Positions 6,129-9,779 of a DNA stretch of 9,779 nt are shown piece by piece. The notes under the pieces are model-generated. The model did no database searches and was not told the DNA's origin. It worked only from the letters and a program-made list of their open reading frames with translations. Location: NCBI GenBank assembly GCA_900550175.1, contig URQX01000062.1, positions 1 through 9,779 of the forward strand, in the 5' to 3' direction. Each line of letters opens with the position of its first letter. The first letter of the stretch is position 1. Both the position numbers and the translations under genes were made by a program. The stretch is from an uncultured Veillonella sp. GTDB taxonomy: Bacteria > Bacillota > Negativicutes > Veillonellales > Veillonellaceae.

Positions 6129-6464
6129 ATGGAAGAACGAGTGCTTATAAGTTTGCTCTTGGATTTCTATGGGCCATTATTGACGGACAAGCAACGAATG
6201 TCCTTACAACTTCACCACGAAGACGATATGTCCCTTGGCGAGATTGCTGAGGAATTAGGTGTATCACGGCAGGCTGTACACGATAATTTGCAGCGTGCTC
6301 GACACATTTTGAATGATTACGAATCAAAGTTGCACTTGGTAGAACAATATGAACAGCGTGAAGGTTTGCTTTCGCAGTTGAAAGAAACCTTGCCTGAAGA
6401 GGTTCTAGCTGAAACTAAGGTGCAAAAAGTATTGGCGCAAATGGAGGGATATTATGGCATTTGA
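6129..6464 (+). CDS. ylxM: YlxM/p13-like SRP-associated helix-turn-helix protein
   Basis: A 111-residue UPF0122 family protein. Residues about 15-62 resemble sigma-70 region 4. LTDKQR (18-23) is followed by the helix-turn-helix S-L-G-E-I-A-E-E-L-G-V-S-R-Q-A-V-H-D-N-L-Q-R-A (35-57). The C-terminal half is charged and probably helical. Homologues sit just before ffh in Firmicutes and mycoplasmas, and work in streptococci links YlxM to the signal recognition particle, where it modulates Ffh/FtsY GTPase activity. A strong GGAGGTG precedes the ATG by about 6 bases. The 3' end overlaps the ffh start by 11 bases, so the two are translationally coupled. Family and context agree closely. Confidence 0.92.
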   Translation: MEERVLISLLLDFYGPLLTDKQRMSLQLHHEDDMSLGEIAEELGVSRQAVHDNLQRARHILNDYESKLHLVEQYEQREGLLSQLKETLPEEVLAETKVQKVLAQMEGYYGI

Positions 6465-7806
6465 TAGCTTGTCAGAAAAACTGCAAGAAGCCTTTCAATC
6501 CTTGAAAGGGAAGGGCAAAATTACTGAAGATGATGTCAATCTTGCGTTGCGTCAAGTACGCACAGCACTATTAGAAGCGGACGTTAACTTTATGGTGGCG
6601 AAGGACTTTGTTAAGTCCATCAAGGAAAAGGCTCTTGGTGAAGAGGTATTCGGTTCCTTGAACCCAGCGCAAACGGTTATAAAAATCGTAAATGACGAGT
6701 TAACGGCGTTGTTGGGTGGTACACAAAGTCGTATCATGATTTCCAGTAAGCCCCCAACAATTATTATGCTCGTTGGTTTACAAGGTGCTGGTAAAACTAC
6801 AACAGCTGGTAAGTTGGCAGTATATCTTCGGAAACAAGGTAAACATCCAATGCTCGTAGCGGCTGACGTTTATCGTCCAGCTGCGATTACTCAATTGCAA
6901 GTTGTAGGTAAGCAAATCGATATCCCAGTATTTGCTGATGAAACACCTGGTGCCAATCCAGTAGACATTGCACGCCGTGCTGTAGAGCAAAGTACGCATA
7001 TGTTGAAAGATGTTGTTATCATCGATACAGCTGGTCGCTTGGCTATTGACGAAGTCCTCATGGACGAGTTGTCCAACATCAAAGCAGCTGTTCGACCTCA
7101 TGAAATTCTACTTGTTGTAGACTCCATGATTGGTCAAGATGCGGTGACAACAGCACAAACGTTTAATGAAAAATTAGGCGTTGATGGTGTTATCCTCACT
7201 AAACTCGATGGTGATGCGCGCGGTGGTGCTGCATTATCCATCAAAGCTGTAACAGGCTTGCCAATTAAGTTTACTGGGGTAAGCGAAAAAATGGATGGTT
7301 TCGATGTATTCTATCCAGATCGCATGGCTTCTCGTATTCTCGACTTAGGCGACTTTAAAACATTGATTGAAAATGTACAAGGCGCTATCGATGAAGAAGA
7401 AGCTCGTGAAATGGCTAAGAAAATGGCGAAAAACAATTTCACCTTGGATGACTTCTTGAAACAGATGAACCAAGTGAGAAAGTTAGGGCCATTACAAAAT
7501 ATTATTGGTATGTTGCCAGGCATGGGACAAATTAAGGATCAATTGAAAGACCTTGATTTGAATAGTAAAGAGGTGCGCCGTATTGAGGCCATCATTACAT
7601 CCATGACGGCAGCAGAGCGAGAAAATCCAAGTATTCTTAATGGTTCTCGCCGCAAGCGTATTGCATTAGGTTCTGGTACTCAGGTACAAGATGTAAATCG
7701 CTTGTTGAAACAATTTGAAGAAGCGCGGAAGATGATGAAGCGCATGCAAGGTTTACGTGGCGGTAAGGGAGGCTTCCCTGGAATGCCTAAATTACCGTTT
7801 ATGTAA
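6454..7806 (+). CDS. ffh: Signal recognition particle GTPase Ffh (SRP54)
   Basis: A 450-residue protein, the usual Ffh length. With 4.5S RNA it binds signal sequences of nascent membrane proteins and, through GTP-dependent pairing with FtsY, delivers ribosomes to the translocon. The N domain covers 1-90 (A-L-L-E-A-D-V-N-F near 38-46). The G domain follows: P-loop GLQGAGKTT (108-116), D138VYRPAA, DTAGRL (191-196), TKLDGDARGG (249-258). The methionine-rich M domain begins near 330, with the finger loop G-M-L-P-G-M (352-357), the RNA-binding G-S-R-R-K-R-I-A-L-G-S-G (397-408) and a Met/Gly-rich tail (PGMPKLPFM). The ATG at 6454 has GGAGGG 5 bases before it, inside ylxM. All expected motifs are intact. 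Confidence 0.98.
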   Translation: MAFDSLSEKLQEAFQSLKGKGKITEDDVNLALRQVRTALLEADVNFMVAKDFVKSIKEKALGEEVFGSLNPAQTVIKIVNDELTALLGGTQSRIMISSKPPTIIMLVGLQGAGKTTTAGKLAVYLRKQGKHPMLVAADVYRPAAITQLQVVGKQIDIPVFADETPGANPVDIARRAVEQSTHMLKDVVIIDTAGRLAIDEVLMDELSNIKAAVRPHEILLVVDSMIGQDAVTTAQTFNEKLGVDGVILTKLDGDARGGAALSIKAVTGLPIKFTGVSEKMDGFDVFYPDRMASRILDLGDFKTLIENVQGAIDEEEAREMAKKMAKNNFTLDDFLKQMNQVRKLGPLQNIIGMLPGMGQIKDQLKDLDLNSKEVRRIEAIITSMTAAERENPSILNGSRRKRIALGSGTQVQDVNRLLKQFEEARKMMKRMQGLRGGKGGFPGMPKLPFM

Positions 7807-7811
7807 TACAT

Positions 7812-7834
7812 GGGCAGGGGCGCTGAACCTGTCC
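7812..7834 (+). other. Small hairpin between ffh and rpsP
   Basis: GGGCAGG (7812-7818) and CCTGTCC (7828-7834) form a 7-bp stem with one G-U pair and a 9-base loop, in the 59-base gap before rpsP. No T-run follows, so it is not a terminator. It may be a processing, stability or S16 control element, but its function is unknown. Confidence 0.3.
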
Positions 7835-7865
7835 ACCCATATCAGTATAAGGAGGTGAATTTCAC

Positions 7866-8129
7866 ATGTTAAAAATTCGTTTGACTCGTTTAGGTGCTAA
7901 AAAAGCTCCTTTCTACCGTATCGTTGTTGCTGACGCACGTGCTCCACGTGAAGGTCGTCCTGTTGACACTATTGGTCAATATGATGCTACTAAACAACCA
8001 GCTATCGTTAATGTAGACGAAGAAAAAGCTTTGGCTTGGTTAGCTAAAGGTGCTCAGCCTACTGACACTGTTCGCTCCTTGTTCAAAAAACAAGGCGTTA
8101 TGCAAAAATTTGCTGACGCTAAAAAGTAA
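7866..8129 (+). CDS. rpsP: 30S ribosomal protein S16
   Basis: An 87-residue S16 protein, normal bacterial length, which helps fold the 5' domain of 16S rRNA during 30S assembly. It begins MLKIRLTRLGAKKAPFYRIV, the conserved S16 start, followed by V-A-D-A-R-A-P-R-E-G-R and the I-G-Q-Y-D strand. The C-terminal part includes A-L-A-W-L-A-K-G-A-Q-P-T-D-T-V, also typical. An ideal Shine-Dalgarno sequence, AAGGAGGTGA (7849-7858), precedes the ATG, consistent with high expression relative to its operon neighbours. It lies 59 bases after ffh and 21 before khpA. Confidence 0.98.
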   Translation: MLKIRLTRLGAKKAPFYRIVVADARAPREGRPVDTIGQYDATKQPAIVNVDEEKALAWLAKGAQPTDTVRSLFKKQGVMQKFADAKK

Positions 8130-8150
8130 TTAATAGAGAGGCATACTGTG

Positions 8151-8378
8151 ATGATAGAATTAATTTCATTAATTGCGAAATCATTAGTGAAGCAGCCTGA
8201 TGCCGTATCTGTTACCATGGTCCAAAAGGGGAATATGGAGGTTTACGAACTTCACGTAGCCCCAGAGGATATGGGCAAAGTCATCGGAAAGCAAGGACGA
8301 ATTGCGAAAGCGATTCGCGCTGTGGTGAAAGCGGCGGCTATTAAAGAGAACAAAAAGATATCTGTTGATATTGTCTAA
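8151..8378 (+). CDS. khpA: KH-domain RNA-binding protein KhpA (YlqC)
   Basis: A 75-residue single KH-domain protein. It starts MIELISLIAKSLVKQPDAVS, as is typical of KhpA, with the RNA-gripping G46-K-Q-G49 loop inside G-K-V-I-G-K-Q-G-R-I-A-K-A-I-R. In streptococci KhpA pairs with KhpB (Jag/EloR) to bind many RNAs and influence cell elongation and division. The gene lies between rpsP and ylqD, as in Bacillus. A GTG at 8148 directly precedes the ATG at 8151 and would add one residue; both suit the GAGAGG at 8136-8141. I chose the ATG because homologues begin at this point. Confidence 0.93.
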   Translation: MIELISLIAKSLVKQPDAVSVTMVQKGNMEVYELHVAPEDMGKVIGKQGRIAKAIRAVVKAAAIKENKKISVDIV

Positions 8379-8392
8379 AAGGGAGTATTCCA

Positions 8393-8800
8393 ATGGAAGA
8401 AATGACATTACGTGTCCCTGTAGCAGTAAAAGCAAAAGTAACAGAAGACTTGAAAGCGAAAATTGTATCTGATCTTGAAACTCGCCTTGATATGGTGAAT
8501 AAAGATTTGGAAGCAATTGAGTTCCAAGCTCAACGTATTTTGGCTGATGCCGCTAAAGTTGATGCTACAAGTCTTACTGCAATTCGTCAACAAATCGACG
8601 AAGAGAAAAATAAACGCTTGGCTTTCAAAGAAGAAGTAACAGCTAAATTGAAAGACGCTCAAGAATTGTCCTTAGGAACTGAAATTCCTCAAGGTACATT
8701 AGAGCAAACAGTTACCGTTAAAATCGGGGATAATTTGGATGCCATGATGGGCGCTGAAATCCTATTAGAAGACGGTAAAATCGTTGCGTTTCGTCAATAA
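8393..8800 (+). CDS. ylqD: YlqD family protein
   Basis: A 135-residue protein of the YlqD family (about 128 residues in B. subtilis), function unknown. Residues about 15-95 form a long charged helical region, rich in Lys, Glu, Ala and Gln, that is likely a coiled coil (D-L-E-A-I-E-F-Q-A-Q-R and I-D-E-E-K-N-K-R segments). A short beta-rich tail follows (V-T-V-K-I-G-D-N-L, then A-E-I-L-L-E-D-G-K-I-V-A). The assignment rests on position between khpA and rimM, length and this layout. GGGAG lies 8 bases before the ATG. The stop overlaps the rimM start as TAATG, so the two are translationally coupled. Confidence 0.85.
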   Translation: MEEMTLRVPVAVKAKVTEDLKAKIVSDLETRLDMVNKDLEAIEFQAQRILADAAKVDATSLTAIRQQIDEEKNKRLAFKEEVTAKLKDAQELSLGTEIPQGTLEQTVTVKIGDNLDAMMGAEILLEDGKIVAFRQ

Positions 8801-9297
8801 TGAAGCATAACGATTTCATCACAATAGGTGTTATCATCGCCCCGCACGGCGTGCGGGGTGATCTTCGTATTATGCCTCAAACCGATTTTCCAGAACGGTT
8901 TATGCATATGGATGCCTGTTACATCGATGGTAAAGAATACCACGTTGCATCCGCACGATTTCACAAACAATTTGTATTAGCATCCTTTAAGGAAATTCCT
9001 GATCGCAACACGGCTGAATTATTCGGTAAGAAAGAAGTTCAAGTGCGCCGTGAAGACTTAGTGGAATTGCCAGAAGGTCGCTATTACATCTTTGATATTA
9101 TTGGTCTCGAAGTACAAGATACAAAAGGCAATGTGCTTGGCACAGTGACTGATGTATTACAACCGGGTGCTAATGATGTCTATGTGGTTTCCAAAGATGG
9201 GGAACCAGATCAATTATTTGCAGCCATTGAAGATGTTGTTAAAGACATTGACGTGGAAAATAATTTAATGATCGTAGATCCGCCTGAATGGATATAA
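8800..9297 (+). CDS. rimM: 16S rRNA-processing/ribosome maturation factor RimM
   Basis: A 165-residue RimM, usual length, which binds the 30S head near S19 and assists late 30S maturation. The N-terminal RimM barrel begins with I-G-V-I-I-A-P-H-G-V-R-G-D-L-R (near 8-22), and its second half includes R-N-T-A-E-L-F. A PRC-barrel domain follows from about 90, with the conserved G-R-Y-Y-I-F-D-I-I-G-L-E-V and P-G-A-N-D-V-Y motifs. The ATG overlaps the ylqD stop by one base. I see no Shine-Dalgarno sequence in the preceding 15 bases, so expression probably relies on re-initiation after ylqD. A terminator hairpin covers its stop codon. Confidence 0.96.
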   Translation: MKHNDFITIGVIIAPHGVRGDLRIMPQTDFPERFMHMDACYIDGKEYHVASARFHKQFVLASFKEIPDRNTAELFGKKEVQVRREDLVELPEGRYYIFDIIGLEVQDTKGNVLGTVTDVLQPGANDVYVVSKDGEPDQLFAAIEDVVKDIDVENNLMIVDPPEWI

Positions 9298-9318
9298 TCC
9301 TTTAGGCGGTTTTGTTTT
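9280..9318 (+). terminator. Terminator overlapping the rimM stop codon
   Basis: CCGCCTGAA (9280-9288) pairs with TTTAGGCGG (9301-9309), allowing one G-U. The stem continues after a one-base bulge as GGAT/ATCC around a 3-base loop. The tail TTTTGTTTT (9310-9318) follows. The rimM TAA (9295-9297) lies in the loop and upper stem. It probably ends or attenuates the operon before trmD. Confidence 0.8.
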
Positions 9319-9374
9319 ATCTACATATAGGTATATTATGGTAAAAGTTATATAATATAGCTATATATAGATAA
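9317..9374. repeat. Long nested inverted repeat upstream of trmD
   Basis: TTATCTACATATAG (9317-9330) and CTATATATAGATAA (9361-9374) pair at 13 of 14 positions. After one G-G mismatch the stem continues as TATATTAT (9332-9339) with ATAATATA (9352-9359), leaving a 12-base loop. The 58-base element lies just after the rimM terminator and contains two -10-like sequences. It may be a regulatory site for trmD or a structured leader. AT-richness raises the odds of chance pairing, but the length makes chance less likely. Confidence 0.45.
9328..9356 (+). promoter_or_regulatory. Possible trmD promoter
   Basis: A perfect TATAAT (9351-9356) lies 61 bases before the trmD start, with a poor -35 (TAGGTA, 9328-9333). 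A second candidate is TTGTTT (9312-9317), a 16-base spacer and TATTAT (9334-9339). A promoter is expected here because a terminator follows rimM, but neither candidate is strong. Confidence 0.35.
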
Positions 9375-9417
9375 TGCTAATGATTTTATGTGAGTTAATA
9401 AGTACAGAGGACGGTCT

Positions 9418-9779
9418 ATGCGTATTGATATCGTATCTTTATTCCCTGAGTTTTTTGATGCCTTTTTTAGTCATTCCATCATAAAACGGGCTATCGAAGC
9501 GGAACGCTTATCTATGGGCGTAACTAATCCTCGTGACTTTAGCCATAATAAACATGGTCAAGTTGATGATACGCCCTATGGTGGCGGTGCGGGTATGCTT
9601 ATGATGGCACCTCCCATCTTTGAAGCGGTAGAATCTGTTATTGCTCAATATGATAGCGATATGAATAGCATCTATTCTACAGATGAGATGTGTGATGAAA
9701 TGAGCCTTATTGGTAATCCTAGTGAAAGTATACGACGTCGTGTTATTTTTATGGGACCTACAGGTCAACCTTTTACACA
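9418..9779 (+). CDS. trmD: tRNA (guanine-N1)-methyltransferase TrmD, N-terminal part (cut by window edge)
   Basis: The first 120 or so residues of TrmD, which methylates G37 of tRNAs with S-adenosylmethionine to prevent frameshifting. It starts MRIDIVSLFPEFFDAFFSHS, typical of the family. Conserved P-R-D-F-S-H-N-K-H (38-46) and V-D-D-T-P-Y-G-G-G-A-G-M-L-M (49-62) follow, from the trefoil-knot (SPOUT) fold. Between F-E-A-V-E (68-72) and V-I-F-M-G-P-T-G (109-116) there are about 36 residues, where E. coli and B. subtilis have roughly 12-14; the extra stretch (about 78-106) is acidic. The usual S-P-Q/R-G of the cofactor loop reads G-P-T-G. GAGGA (9407-9411) lies 6 bases before the ATG. The 121-base gap to rimM is unusual for this operon. 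Confidence 0.95.
   Translation, partial: MRIDIVSLFPEFFDAFFSHSIIKRAIEAERLSMGVTNPRDFSHNKHGQVDDTPYGGGAGMLMMAPPIFEAVESVIAQYDSDMNSIYSTDEMCDEMSLIGNPSESIRRRVIFMGPTGQPFT

Noticed and set aside
8184..8662. Minus-strand open frames across khpA and ylqD
   Set aside because: Antisense to two well-supported operon genes; low-complexity translations with no family resemblance.
9353..9370. Short TA-rich palindromes in the trmD leader
   Set aside because: Explained as part of the longer nested inverted repeat already listed.
9508..9768. 86-residue minus-strand open frame
   Set aside because: Antisense to trmD, whose conserved motifs are clear on the plus strand.

Overview
The window looks like chromosomal DNA of a low-GC, diderm member of the Firmicutes, most likely Veillonella or a close Negativicutes relative. 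This rests on AT-rich codon use, strong GGAGG-type ribosome sites, and the gene order ylxM-ffh-rpsP-khpA-ylqD-rimM-trmD, which is the Bacillus/Clostridium-type order. The genus is inference from overall protein and codon character, not from a database match.

Left part (1-1214). The 5' end of a LysR-type regulator runs off the left edge on the minus strand. A 33-bp imperfect dyad (228-260) separates it from a divergent small basic protein of unknown function (353-541). A YigZ/IMPACT-family gene lies convergent to that on the minus strand. Bases 1215-1550 hold no gene, but they contain the yigZ promoter region and a structured copA leader with a cop-box-like sequence.

Middle part (1551-5896). 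A complete Cu(+)-exporting P1B-type ATPase (copA) ends at a clear terminator. An orphan ECF-transporter S component follows with its own promoter. A 24-bp-stem bidirectional terminator separates it from a convergent RclA-type flavin disulfide oxidoreductase on the minus strand. The only RclA characterised in detail, from E. coli, reduces Cu(II), so copA and this gene may both serve copper or oxidant defence.

Right part (5897-9779). A divergent intergenic region leads into the translation and secretion operon: ylxM, ffh (SRP GTPase), rpsP (ribosomal protein S16), khpA (KH-domain RNA-binding protein), ylqD, rimM (16S maturation factor) and trmD (tRNA m1G37 methyltransferase, cut by the right edge). 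Spacing is tight: ylxM and ffh overlap by 11 nt, and ylqD and rimM overlap by 1 nt. A terminator hairpin overlapping the rimM stop codon and a 121-nt gap with a long nested inverted repeat set trmD apart from the genes before it. The TrmD N-terminal half also carries an insertion of about 25 residues and altered residues in its cofactor-loop motif.

I did not see a wholly new multi-gene system. The best leads are regulatory: the copA leader, the rimM/trmD junction and the dyad over the ylxM promoter. The TrmD insertion is the main protein-level lead. There are no tRNA or rRNA genes, CRISPR arrays or insertion sequences.
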